From: Thermoplasmata archaeon
GTDB lineage: Archaea > Thermoplasmatota > Thermoplasmata > Lutacidiplasmatales > UBA184
Direction of reading: 5' to 3'
Length of the DNA: 14,014 bases
NCBI GenBank assembly: GCA_030040625.1
Contig: JASHTI010000127.1
Span: forward strand, 1 to 14,014
The position numbers were made by a program, and so were the translations under genes. Of the stretch, positions 1 through 7,817 are shown piece after piece; position 1 is the first letter of the stretch, and the number at the start of each line of letters is the position of its first letter. Under the pieces are notes generated by a model. It ran no database searches and was not told the DNA's origin. It saw nothing but the letters and a program-made list of their open reading frames with translations.

Positions 1-1689
1 GCTGCCGCCGAGCCCGCCCCACAGGTAGCTCACGTACGTCCCCGAGCCGCCCGCCGCGTTCGCCGAGACCGTCGCGGTCTCGCCGACATCCAGCGGGTCC
101 GGAGTCGCCGACGGAGCGACCGAGATCGCCCCGTCGACCGTCAGGACGAACGAGCTGTTCGCATACGCCCCGTTGCTGTCCGTCACGTTCACCCACACCG
201 TGTAGCTCCCCGGCGCGCTCGGCGCGCAGAGGAACGCCGCGCCGGCACCGCTGCAGCCGCTGCCGGCCAGGCCGCCCCACAGGTAGCTCACGTACGTCCC
301 CGAGCCGCCCGCCGCGTTCGCCGAGACCGTCGCGGTCTGGCCGACGTCCAGCGGGTTCGGAGTCGCCGATGGAGCGACCGAGAGCGCTCCGTCCACCGTG
401 AGGGTGGTGGAGGCGCTCGCCGTGGCCCCGTTCGAGTCGGTGACCGTCAGGGTCACGTCATAGATGCCCGCCGAGCCCGGCGTGCAGCTGAACGACGCCG
501 CCGTGCTCGCGCAGGTGCCGGGCAGGCCCGTCCAGGCGTAGCTGTAGCCGCCGCTGCCGCCGCTCGCGCCGGAGGTGGCGATCGTGGTGCTGGCGCCGAG
601 ATCGATCGAGCTCGGCGTCGCGGTGACCGTCCCGGCGCTCAACGCCGGGTCGACGGTGAGGGCGAAGGAACTGTTCACGTAGGCACCCACGGAGTCGGTG
701 ACGTTGACCCAGACCGTGTAGCTGCCCGCCCCCGTGGGCGAGCAGGAGAACGACGCACCGCTTCCGGCACAACCGCTGCCGGAAAGTCCGCCCCACAGGT
801 AGCTGACGTAGGTCCCCGAGCCGCCCGCGACGTTCGCCGAGATCGTCGTCGTCTGACCGACGTCCAGCGGGTTCACGCTCGCCGAAGGTGCCGCGCTCAG
901 GGCTCCGTTGACCGTCAGCGTGAACGAGGCGGTGGCGGTGTTGCCGTTCCCGTCCCTGACGGTCAGGGTCACGAGGTAGCTACCGGCCGCGTGCGGCCGG
1001 CAACTGAACGAGGCAGTGAGGCCGAGACAGCCGCTCGGTAGGCCGGCCCAGGAGTAGCTGTAGGTGCCGGAGCCACCGCTCGCGCCCGAAGTGCCGATCA
1101 CCGTCGTCTGGCCGACGTCCATCGGATTGGGGGTCGCCGAGGCGATCCCCGCGCTGAGCGCCGGGTCGACCGTCAGGGAGACCGAGCCGCTCGACTGGTA
1201 GCCGAGCGAGTCCGTGACCCTCACCTGCACCGTGTACGGCGAGGACGCCGAGCTGCCCGCCGCCGGCGTGCAACTGAACGACGCCACGCTCGCGGCCGAG
1301 CAGCCATCCGGCAGGCCGGACCACGCGTACGTGTACGGCCCGACCCCGCCGCTCGCACCTGCCGAGATCACGGTCGTCTGCCCCTCGTCGACCGGGTTGA
1401 CCGTCGCCGACGGCGCCACCGCTAGACCGGCATCGACGACCAGCGAGAGCGTGCCGCTCGCCGATCCCCCGTTGCTGTCCGTGACGGTCACCTTCACTGC
1501 GTAGGTTCCCGTCGTCGTGGGCGTGCAGCTGAACGACGCGACGTTCCCGGGACTGCCGCAGCTCGAGGGCAGGCCCGACCACACGTAGGAGGTGAACGTC
1601 CCGGAGCCCCCGCTGGCCCCGGCCGAGATCGTCGTCGACGAGCCGGTCTCCACCGGGTTCACCGTGGCCGATGGGGCCACCACGATCGC
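1..1689 (-). repeat. Seven PKD-like (Ig-fold) repeats in the S53 peptidase, the seventh incomplete
   Basis: From residue ~886 the protein is built of units that each begin with a version of APSATxNPxDxGQT. The Ser (or equivalent) of this motif falls at residues 892, 979, 1069, 1154, 1241, 1326 and 1412, so the period is 85-90 residues. Each complete unit contains a tryptophan strand (YxWxGL) and two cysteines about 10-15 residues apart (GC...SFSC type), which suggests one disulfide per domain. Units 4, 6 and 7 are of one subtype (VSYLWGGL ... VWVNVTDS); units 3 and 5 are of another (YSWAGLP). Such domains usually act as spacers or bind substrate or the cell surface. Confidence 0.88.
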
Positions 1690-4344
1690 CGTGAACGTCA
1701 CCGTCACGCCGCCCGCGGCCCCGTGCGAGTAGAACGTCCCACCCGGCGCCGAGTAGCCGGTCGCCGCCGCCGTGTACAGGTACTTCCCGTACGTCTCGGC
1801 GAAGACGCTCGTGCCCGTGCTCTGGCTCTGCGTCGACGGGTTCGAGCAGCTGCTGCCGCTCACCGTGCACTTCGCGTCCCCGACGACCGGGGTCACCGTC
1901 ACGGACCAGGAGGTCCCCGACGGCAATCCGGTCTCGGTGAACGTCGTCGCGTAGGTCATCGTGTTCTGAGTGAAGTTGCCCGCGTCGACGACACCCCAGC
2001 CGGTCGCGAGATCGAAGCCGGCCTTCGCCTCGTAGTCGGCGACCAGCCCGTCCGCGCCCGTGAAGGTGTTGACGTCGTAGAACGAGTGCAGCGTTAGCTC
2101 GCTGCCGTACTGCAGCTGGCCCATCGCGTAGGCGCTCGGATCGAAGAAGCCGAGCCAGCCCTGGCCGACCTTGTGGAGCGCGTAGTCGATCGTCGCGATC
2201 TCGCCGCCCGTGACCTGGGTGGCGATGCTCGTCCCGATGAAGTAGGTCCCCGCGACCGTCGGCGAGCTGCCCGAGGTCGTCCCGGTCTCGAGGTGCGGGG
2301 CGATCGCGGCGCAGGTGGTCGTGATCCAGCAGGTGAAGTTCAGGGAGTACGGCCCAACGTCCAGGTCGACGATGGTATCGTTCGCGATCGCAGCGATATC
2401 GGGCTCGCACCGGTAGTTGCCGCTCCGCACGGCGTTGCAGACCCCCGAGGCGTCACTGGAGCTGTTCGTGAACGACCCGCGCGGGTAGCTGGTCGACGTC
2501 GCGACCCCGCCCGTGCTGCCGTAGGTCGAGGTGAACCCGTCCTCCGTCCCGGCCTTCTCGTACCAGCCGATCTCCCCGGTGCCCACGCCGTAGTACGGCG
2601 CGCTCAGGCTCGCCAGGTGCGGGGGGCCCCGCATGAGGGTCGTCAGGTTGATCGCGGCCGTCGTCCCGCCCACGGCGACCGTACCGAAGGCGCTCGAGGT
2701 GAGGCCCGCGGGCGGCTCGACCGTGGTCCCGGAGTCGCCGGTGGCGCCGAGGACCGTGATGCCGCGCGCCTGGGCGGCCTTGAGGTCCGTCGTCCAGGCC
2801 GCCCCGAGGCTCCCGCTGCCGGTCCACGAGTTCGAGATGACGCTGACGTTCTCCATGTCGGCGATCGTCGCGGCGGTGTCGAAGCCGCCGCTCGTGCTGT
2901 AGAGGGAGGTCGACGGGCTCAGCAGGTCGCTGAACACCGTGTCGATGGCGGTGCTCGTGGAGGAACCGGCGAACGTCTGGATGACGTTCGCGCCCGGAGC
3001 AAGGGAGCCGAGCATCGCCACGTCCAGCGTGTTCTCGCCCTGCGCCTCGTCGTCGTCGCACGCCGCCGAGTAACCCTCGGACCCGGCCGGATAGGCGTAG
3101 GTGTAACCCGAGGCGACCGCCATCGAATAGGCGTGGGGCATCGGCTCCCCGGCGGGGATCGAGTAGTTCCAGTACGACGTCACATCGGGCATGAAGAAGT
3201 CCCAGGCGTCCTGTCCGCTGGTGACGTGCTGGGTGCACCAGTAGTTGTAGAAGTCGTCCGCGCCGCACGCGGAGGTCGGCTTCGTGGAGCTGTAGCAGGC
3301 GGGATCGCTCCAGAGGATGGCGGCGACGGTCGCGTTCTTGGGGTAGCCGTACTTCGCGAACAACCCGGTCTCGTTGTAGGTGACCTGGAGGTCCGCGCCC
3401 TGGACGAGGTCACCGCAGTTGTTCGTGTCGCAGGTGCCGGTCTTCCCCTTGAGGTTCAGCAGGGCCGGCTGGTCGTACGTGTTGGTGAGGCCGTTCGAGG
3501 TCACCGTGGTGCTCGCGAACGGATTGAGGGAGGTCCCCGGCGACACAGCGCCGTCCGTGCTCCGCGGCGCCGCGGCCGTTCCTCCGGCGAGGGCCATCGC
3601 CTCCGCCGTCGCGGTCGGCATCGCGAGCGGGGCGAGGTGGTTGAGGTACTCGGAGTAGTTGCTCAGTCCCTGCACCTCGACGATGTACGGGGCGAGGGGC
3701 GCCGGGATCGAGGGCGCCGAGAGCGGGGCGTAGAACGGCAGCCCGCTCGCCGAGACGAACGAGCCGAGGGTGGTGTGGAAGATCGCCTCGACCTGCGCCG
3801 GGGTCGCCTGGAACGTCAGCGAGAGGCGGTCGGCGAGGGTCGTGAGGCCGACGACTCCGTAGGACTCGAGGTAGCGGGCCAGCGAGGAGTAGGCGGCGAC
3901 CGAGCCGCCGAACTCGGCGTTGAACTGCGCTTCGGAGAGGTAGTGGTGGTACTCCGGCGACGACGGGTCGCTCAGCTGCTCAAGGAGCGTGTTGAGCCGG
4001 CTGACATTCGTGAATTGGAGCGAGACGAGGATGTTGACGGTGCCCTGCGGATTGGCGGCGGTGGCGAGCGCGGGCGCGCCGAGGTACGTGGATCCGGCCA
4101 GCCCCAGCCCCGGCTCAGTGTACGGGGCGGCGACCGGAGCGGCCGCGCGTAGTTCAGCGGCGCTCCAGAGCGGAACGCCTCCGATCTCGGACGGCAGGAC
4201 GTGCGTCGTCGCGGCCACCGGCGCGTGCGACACCGACAACGAGCCGGTGACGGCGCCCGACTCGGCCAGCACCATCCCTCCTACTGCGACTACGGCTACG
4301 ATCAGCCCCCATGCGACGACCCACCGGCGATTGCCCACCTGCAT
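1..4344 (-). CDS. Secreted S53 (sedolisin/kumamolisin-type) serine peptidase with C-terminal PKD-like repeats, 3' end outside window
   Basis: I read one open frame of 1448 codons on the minus strand from an ATG at 4344 down to base 1, with no stop. The start follows a GGGGG stretch and gives a hydrophobic signal segment at about residues 8-27. Residues ~95-215 look like the pro-kumamolisin activation domain (the FHTTLGSF motif is near its end). The catalytic domain spans about 300-785: E437 and D441 in GENTLDV, oxyanion Asp D537 in GATGDSG, Ser S706 in GTS, and a calcium-site-like DLATGWG at D778. An ETGLP-type beta domain starts at F802, and PKD-like repeats run from about 886 to the edge. 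The family digests protein extracellularly, mostly at acid pH, after autocatalytic removal of the prodomain. Many Thr/Ser and N-x-S/T sites fit a secreted, glycosylated protein. The GTS motif lacks the usual following Pro, and the Glu-to-Ser spacing (269) exceeds that of kumamolisin (200). A membrane anchor may lie beyond the window. Confidence 0.93.
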   Translation of the reverse strand, partial: MQVGNRRWVVAWGLIVAVVAVGGMVLAESGAVTGSLSVSHAPVAATTHVLPSEIGGVPLWSAAELRAAAPVAAPYTEPGLGLAGSTYLGAPALATAANPQGTVNILVSLQFTNVSRLNTLLEQLSDPSSPEYHHYLSEAQFNAEFGGSVAAYSSLARYLESYGVVGLTTLADRLSLTFQATPAQVEAIFHTTLGSFVSASGLPFYAPLSAPSIPAPLAPYIVEVQGLSNYSEYLNHLAPLAMPTATAEAMALAGGTAAAPRSTDGAVSPGTSLNPFASTTVTSNGLTNTYDQPALLNLKGKTGTCDTNNCGDLVQGADLQVTYNETGLFAKYGYPKNATVAAILWSDPACYSSTKPTSACGADDFYNYWCTQHVTSGQDAWDFFMPDVTSYWNYSIPAGEPMPHAYSMAVASGYTYAYPAGSEGYSAACDDDEAQGENTLDVAMLGSLAPGANVIQTFAGSSTSTAIDTVFSDLLSPSTSLYSTSGGFDTAATIADMENVSVISNSWTGSGSLGAAWTTDLKAAQARGITVLGATGDSGTTVEPPAGLTSSAFGTVAVGGTTAAINLTTLMRGPPHLASLSAPYYGVGTGEIGWYEKAGTEDGFTSTYGSTGGVATSTSYPRGSFTNSSSDASGVCNAVRSGNYRCEPDIAAIANDTIVDLDVGPYSLNFTCWITTTCAAIAPHLETGTTSGSSPTVAGTYFIGTSIATQVTGGEIATIDYALHKVGQGWLGFFDPSAYAMGQLQYGSELTLHSFYDVNTFTGADGLVADYEAKAGFDLATGWGVVDAGNFTQNTMTYATTFTETGLPSGTSWSVTVTPVVGDAKCTVSGSSCSNPSTQSQSTGTSVFAETYGKYLYTAAATGYSAPGGTFYSHGAAGGVTVTFTAIVVAPSATVNPVETGSSTTISAGASGGSGTFTSYVWSGLPSSCGSPGNVASFSCTPTTTGTYAVKVTVTDSNGGSASGTLSLVVDAGLAVAPSATVNPVDEGQTTVISAGASGGVGPYTYAWSGLPDGCSAASVASFSCTPAAGSSASSPYTVQVRVTDSLGYQSSGSVSLTVDPALSAGIASATPNPMDVGQTTVIGTSGASGGSGTYSYSWAGLPSGCLGLTASFSCRPHAAGSYLVTLTVRDGNGNTATASFTLTVNGALSAAPSASVNPLDVGQTTTISANVAGGSGTYVSYLWGGLSGSGCAGSGASFSCSPTGAGSYTVWVNVTDSVGAYVNSSFALTVDPALSAGTVTATPSSIDLGASTTIATSGASGGSGGYSYAWTGLPGTCASTAASFSCTPGSAGIYDVTLTVTDSNGATASASTTLTVDGALSVAPSATPNPLDVGQTATVSANAAGGSGTYVSYLWGGLAGSGCSGAGAAFLCAPSAPGSYTVWVNVTDSNGAYANSSFVLTVDGAISVAPSATPDPLDVGETATVSANAAGGSGTYVSYLWGGLGGS
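21..378 (-). repeat. Nearly identical DNA copies inside repeat units 6 and 7 (21-120 and 279-378)
   Basis: Aligning 21-120 with 279-378 by eye gives four mismatches in 100 bases, at an offset of 258 bases (86 codons). The identity stops abruptly a little after base 130. This is much closer than between other units and indicates a recent tandem duplication or gene conversion inside the coding sequence. Confidence 0.85.
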
Positions 4345-4601
4345 CGATTCCCCCACTTCGAGACCGCTCCCGAACGGCCCGAAACCTCCCGATGGCGTCC
4401 CACTACAAAAACCGGATAGGTGGCGGAAAATCGTATCGTCCGCGTTCCTCGTCATTTTACAAGTCGAAACGGCTCGGCGCGGACCGACTCGGGCCGGGTC
4501 GCTCGGGCCTCGGAATCTCGAGGTTCCGGCGGGCGGTCGCCGCCGGTACGCTAGACCCCGCGCGCCGACGCCGGCCCCGCTCGGGCACCGTCGGTCCTCG
4601 A

Positions 4602-4609
4602 CCTAATAA
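4602..4609 (+). promoter_or_regulatory. Candidate TATA element of the sufD-like gene
   Basis: CCTAATAA is the only AT-rich octamer just upstream of the gene. A start about 26 bases downstream of its centre would fall at about 4631, practically at the ATG (4633), so the transcript would be leaderless or almost so. It is a weaker match to the archaeal consensus than the TATA boxes of sufB and sufC. Confidence 0.4.
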
Positions 4610-4616
4610 GCACCTT

Positions 4617-4631
4617 GCGGTGAGTAAATCC
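4617..4631 (+). promoter_or_regulatory. Promoter motif GCGGTGAGTAAATCC, shared with the sufR-like promoter
   Basis: This 15-mer matches 14 of 15 bases of the sequence at 10102-10116. In both places it begins about 14-15 bases after the start of the TATA-like element, where a repressor would block transcription. Its GGTGA part (4619-4623) could also serve as a Shine-Dalgarno site nine bases before the ATG at 4633. It is therefore either a dual-purpose element or partly coincidence. Confidence 0.4.
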
Positions 4632-4632
4632 G

Positions 4633-6030
4633 ATGGCCTCGACCGTCGTTCCCCGGCCGGCGGAGTGGGTCTCGACCGACCAAGTCCGCGCGCTCGCGCG
4701 TAGCCTTGGGGAGTCGGAAGCCAGGACCCTGCGGCGTGAGGAGGCGTACGCGCGGTTCCTGACGCTCCCGATCGAGCCGGACCCGCTCTACCGCGGTTAC
4801 GGCTACTTCACGAACGTCGACCTGACGGGGGTCGACGCCACGAGCCGAGGTGCGCCCGTGCCGCTGCCGCCGAGCCGACCGGGCGCCGTCAGGGTGATCC
4901 ATGACGCCTCCGGCACGCGCATCGACGTCCCGCCCGACCTCGCGGTCGCCGGAGTCGCCGTCCGCCCCCTCGTCGGGCCCGAGCCGCCGTCGGCGTCGTC
5001 CGGCGGTGACGGCTCCGCGTCCTCCGAGCTCCCGGTCGACCGGCTCTCCGCACTCTCGGAAGCCCTCGAGAACCGGGGCTACGCGCTCGAGGTGCCGGAT
5101 CGGTTGCGCACTCCCGTCCACGTCCAGGACTTGACGATCCTCTCGGTCGCCCGCGAGGCGCTCTCCATCCGTCGGCGTGTGCGGGCGGGCGCCGGCTCGC
5201 AGCTGCTCCTCACGGAGGAGGTGTACAGCACCCCGGGGTTGCCCCCCGGTCAGCGGTTCCACGGGTCGAACACCGCGCTGGAGCTCGGACCGAACGCCAA
5301 GGCGATTCATCTCACGGTCCACGCACCGGACCTCCGGACCGTCTCGGTCTACCAGCGTGCGGCGACCACGGCTGCCGCATCCCGCCTCGGCTGGCTCTGG
5401 TTCGGCCTCGGTGGCTACCGGACGAAGGCTCGGAACCGGACCCGGCTCGTCGGCAACGGCTCCGCCGTGGACGACCTCCAGATCTTCTACGGGGCCCGGG
5501 ACCAGTCCTACGACAGCGCGGTCCATCTGACGCACGAGGGGACCGACACCCACGGACAGTCGATCACCCGGGGCGTCTTCACCGACCAGGCGCGCGGCAT
5601 GAGCCGGGGCCTCGTCCGCATCGAGAAGCCGGCGGCCAAGACCCTGAGCTTCATCAGCGAGCACGCGATGCTCTTCTCCCGCGGCGCTCGCTCCGACACG
5701 ATCCCGATCCTCGAGATCCTATGCCGCGACGTGAAGGCGACGCACTCCACCAGCGTGCACCCGGTCGACCCGGAGCAAGTCTTCTACCTCACCTCGCGGG
5801 GGATCGGCGAGCCGGAGGCGACGAGGATGATCGGCGAAGGGTTCCTCGCCTACGTCCTGGACCGCGCCCCGATCCCGTCGCTGCGGGCCTCGATCCTTCC
5901 GGCGCTCGAAGCCCGGTGGAACGGGCGCGACCTCCCCTGGACCCCCGACGTGGCCCGCGCGCTGCCGCCGCTCGAGGTCACCGGTTCGGAGACGGCGCCG
6001 GAGTGGCGCTTCGACGCGAAACTCCGGTGA
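4633..6030 (+). CDS. sufD: SufD-like Fe-S cluster scaffold protein (SufBD family)
   Basis: This 465-residue protein has the SufBD beta-helix fold signature. The C-terminal part contains the family motif QVFYLTSRGI followed by the helical GFLAYVLDRAP segment, and H371 (in VKATHST) sits where SufD carries its conserved histidine. The N-terminal ~200 residues are variable, as usual in SufD. There is no counterpart to the SufB cysteine in the RCDALL context, so I call SufD rather than a second SufB. In the family SufD pairs with SufB and a SufC dimer (SufBC2D) in the cytoplasm to assemble Fe-S clusters. The ATG at 4633 is preceded by GGTGA at a spacing of nine. It is separated from sufC, sufS and sufB and transcribed convergently with sufB, unlike the usual single suf operon. 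The downstream small gene overlaps its stop codon. Confidence 0.88.
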   Translation: MASTVVPRPAEWVSTDQVRALARSLGESEARTLRREEAYARFLTLPIEPDPLYRGYGYFTNVDLTGVDATSRGAPVPLPPSRPGAVRVIHDASGTRIDVPPDLAVAGVAVRPLVGPEPPSASSGGDGSASSELPVDRLSALSEALENRGYALEVPDRLRTPVHVQDLTILSVAREALSIRRRVRAGAGSQLLLTEEVYSTPGLPPGQRFHGSNTALELGPNAKAIHLTVHAPDLRTVSVYQRAATTAAASRLGWLWFGLGGYRTKARNRTRLVGNGSAVDDLQIFYGARDQSYDSAVHLTHEGTDTHGQSITRGVFTDQARGMSRGLVRIEKPAAKTLSFISEHAMLFSRGARSDTIPILEILCRDVKATHSTSVHPVDPEQVFYLTSRGIGEPEATRMIGEGFLAYVLDRAPIPSLRASILPALEARWNGRDLPWTPDVARALPPLEVTGSETAPEWRFDAKLR

Positions 6031-6359
6031 CGGCCGTGCCGCTCATCGCCGAACCGGAGCGTATCCCGCTCGGGGTCCTGCGCGAGCTTCGCGAGAGCCT
6101 GCGCGCCGACCTCGAGGAGACGCTCGAGATGGTCGCCGCGCCCCGGGGCGCGGTGCGGGACCCGGCGAGCCTGGAGACGGCCGCCGAGCTGGCCCGATCC
6201 GTCCTCCATCTCCTGGACCGCCCCGGAGACCGCGACGCACGCGGGCTGGCGGCCGAGGCGAACCTCGCCTACGCCGCGATGCTCGCGGTGATCGACCTGG
6301 TCAAGTCGCACACCGACGTGCCGAGGGTGCCGCGACCGAGGGCCGCGCCGTCGCCCTAA
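6027..6359 (+). CDS. Small helical protein of unknown function, coupled to sufD
   Basis: I do not recognise this 110-residue protein. The chosen GTG start at 6027 overlaps the sufD stop (GTGA), which suggests translational coupling. GTG at 6036, with GGTGA five bases upstream, is an equally good alternative. The product is predicted to be mostly alpha-helical with charged amphipathic stretches (LRELRESLRADLEETLEM, and LETAAELARSVLHLL), then a small-residue helix (LAYAAMLAVIDLV) and a proline-rich tail. It has no signal peptide, cysteine or metal motif. Its frame continues the local codon pattern and ends exactly against the convergent sufB. From its place it could be an accessory of SufBCD, but that is only a guess from position. 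A chance ORF is less likely because of the tight coupling. Confidence 0.6.
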   Translation: MTAVPLIAEPERIPLGVLRELRESLRADLEETLEMVAAPRGAVRDPASLETAAELARSVLHLLDRPGDRDARGLAAEANLAYAAMLAVIDLVKSHTDVPRVPRPRAAPSP

Positions 6360-7768
6360 CCGACGGCGCCCGTCATCTCGAGCTGGATCAGCCGGTTCAG
6401 CTCGAGCGCGTAGTCGACGGGCAGCTCCTTCGCGAACTCCGCGAGGAACCCCATGAGGATCAGGTGGATGGCGTCCGACTCGGAGATCCCCCGGCTCATC
6501 AGGTAGAAGATCTGCTCCTCGCCGATCTTCCCGACGACGGCCTCGTGGGTGATCGTCGCGTCCTCCTCGTGGATCTCGTTGTACGGGTAGGTGTCCGAGC
6601 GGCCGAGCTCGTCCGGGAGCAGCGCGTCGCAGCGCACCGCGGCCTTGACGCCGGTGGCGCCGGGCGCGACGTGGAGCAGGCCCCGGTAGCTCGTCTGGCC
6701 GCCGCGGATCGCGATCGACTTGGCGACGATCTTGCTCGAGGTGTCGGGGGCGGAGTGCACCGCCTTGGCCCCGGAGTCGATGATCTGGCCCTCGCTCGCG
6801 AAGGCGATGGAGAGGATGTCGGCGCGCGAGCGCCGGCCCTTGAGGTAGACCGACGGGTACTTCATCGTCACCTTGGAGCCCATGTTGCCGTCGACCCACT
6901 CGACGAGCGCGTCCTCCTGGGCGACGGCCCGCTTCGTCACCAGGTTGTAGACGTTCTTCGACCAGTTCTGGATCGTCGTGTAGCGGATCTTCGCCCGGGG
7001 CTCGGCGACGACCTCCACGACCGCCGCATGCAGCGAGTCGGTCGAGTAGATCGGCGCGGTGCAGCCCTCGAGGTAGTGGACCTTCGCCCCCTCGTCGGCG
7101 ATGATCAGCGTGCGCTCGAACTGCCCCACGTTCTTCGCGTTGATGCGGAAGTACGCCTGGAGCGGGATGCCGGCGTCGACGCCCTTCGGGACGTAGACGA
7201 AGCTGCCGCCGGACCAGACGGCGCTGTTCAGCGCCGCGAACTTGTTGTCGTTGTACGGCACGATCTTGCCGAAGTACTTCCGGACGATCTCCGGGTGCTC
7301 GCGGACCGCCGTGTCCGTGTCGGTGAAAATCACGCCCTTGGCGGCGAGGTCCTCCCGGATCTTGTGGTAGACCGTGCCGCTGTCGTACTGGGCCCCGACG
7401 CCGCCGAAGAACTCCCGCTCCGCCTTCGGGATCCCGAGGCGCTCGAACGTGTTCTTGATGTCCGCGGGCAGGTCCTCCCAGCTCCGCTTCGGACGGTCCT
7501 CCCCGAGCGGGTCGGCGTAGTAGGTGTAGGCGTCGAAATCGATGTCGGCGAGGCTCGGCCCCCAGTCCGGCATCGGGCGCTGGACGAAGTGATCGTAGGC
7601 CCGGAGCCGGTACTCGAGCATCCACTCCGGCTCGTGCTTGATCTCGCTGATCTTGCGAACGACCTCGCGCGACAGCCCCTTCGGGATCCGCACGCGGTAG
7701 GTCTCCGGGTCCTTGAAGTCGTAACGCGTGTAGTCGAGCGGAGTGATCTCCTGGGCGGTCTGCGCCAT
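6356..7768 (-). CDS. sufB: SufB, Fe-S cluster assembly scaffold protein
   Basis: The product has 470 residues, the usual SufB length, and is recognisable along its whole length. The N-terminal segment has the EPEWMLEYRLRAYDHF motif, the middle has PYNDNKFAALNSAVWSGG, then the beta-helix core, and the end has EQIFYLMSRGISESDA. C380 (in VRCDALL) and E409 (in THEA) lie 29 residues apart, as do the functional Cys405/Glu434 pair of E. coli SufB, so the cluster-building site is intact. SufB works with SufC and SufD in the cytoplasm and receives sulfur from SufS. The ATG at 7768 follows GAGGG at 7773-7777 on the minus strand and a perfect TATA box. The gene stands as its own unit, about 230 bases after sufS, and its TAG overlaps the TAA of the convergent small gene. 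Confidence 0.97.
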   Translation of the reverse strand: MAQTAQEITPLDYTRYDFKDPETYRVRIPKGLSREVVRKISEIKHEPEWMLEYRLRAYDHFVQRPMPDWGPSLADIDFDAYTYYADPLGEDRPKRSWEDLPADIKNTFERLGIPKAEREFFGGVGAQYDSGTVYHKIREDLAAKGVIFTDTDTAVREHPEIVRKYFGKIVPYNDNKFAALNSAVWSGGSFVYVPKGVDAGIPLQAYFRINAKNVGQFERTLIIADEGAKVHYLEGCTAPIYSTDSLHAAVVEVVAEPRAKIRYTTIQNWSKNVYNLVTKRAVAQEDALVEWVDGNMGSKVTMKYPSVYLKGRRSRADILSIAFASEGQIIDSGAKAVHSAPDTSSKIVAKSIAIRGGQTSYRGLLHVAPGATGVKAAVRCDALLPDELGRSDTYPYNEIHEEDATITHEAVVGKIGEEQIFYLMSRGISESDAIHLILMGFLAEFAKELPVDYALELNRLIQLEMTGAVG

Positions 7769-7798
7769 GGACCCTCGAGGAATTCCAACACCAGAGCG

Positions 7799-7806
7799 TA
7801 TTTAAA
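7799..7806 (-). promoter_or_regulatory. TATA box of sufB (TTTAAATA)
   Basis: Read on the minus strand this is an exact archaeal TTTAAATA box in otherwise GC-rich DNA. A start about 26 bases downstream falls near 7777, so the leader before the ATG at 7768 would be very short. Between box and ATG lies GGTGTTGGAATTCC (7781-7794 on the minus strand), loosely resembling the shared sufD/sufR promoter motif. Confidence 0.75.
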
Positions 7807-7817
7807 TTGAAGGTCGC

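Larger units (their letters stand above)
4345..4632. promoter_or_regulatory. Divergent intergenic region between the S53 peptidase and sufD-like genes
   Basis: This 288-base stretch separates two genes read in opposite directions and holds no convincing ORF or RNA gene. For the peptidase (minus strand) the only AT-rich promoter candidates are TTGTAAAA at 4455-4462 and the AT-rich parts of 4407-4440, neither canonical. A GC-rich inverted repeat, CCGGCGG at 4526-4532 with CCGCCGG at 4540-4546, lies in the middle and may be chance in DNA of this composition. The sufD side has its own candidate elements, listed separately. Confidence 0.5.

Noticed and set aside
1..1689. CRISPR-like or satellite repeat at the left end
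   Set aside because: The periodicity of 255-270 bases is in frame and encodes divergent PKD-like domains, so it is protein repeat structure rather than an array.
980..2410. Long minus-strand open frame rich in Arg, Gly and His inside the peptidase gene
   Set aside because: It is out of frame with the S53 reading, has the low-complexity Arg/Gly/Asp composition of a GC-rich shadow frame, and no recognisable motif.
2173..4152. 659-codon plus-strand open frame opposite the peptidase gene
   Set aside because: It is the antisense of a gene with full catalytic motifs; its Arg/Val/Gly/Asp-rich sequence has no domain pattern.
4526..4546. Inverted repeat CCGGCGG...CCGCCGG between the divergent promoters
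   Set aside because: GC-only arms of seven bases are expected by chance at this base composition; no T-run or conserved position supports a role.
5850..7625. 591-codon minus-strand open frame overlapping sufB and the 3' end of sufD
   Set aside because: It is a frame-shifted shadow of sufB with Arg/Gly-rich sequence; the true sufB frame has all family residues.
6464..7810. 448-codon plus-strand open frame opposite sufB
   Set aside because: Antisense shadow of sufB with strongly biased Val/Arg/Asp/Leu composition and no motif.
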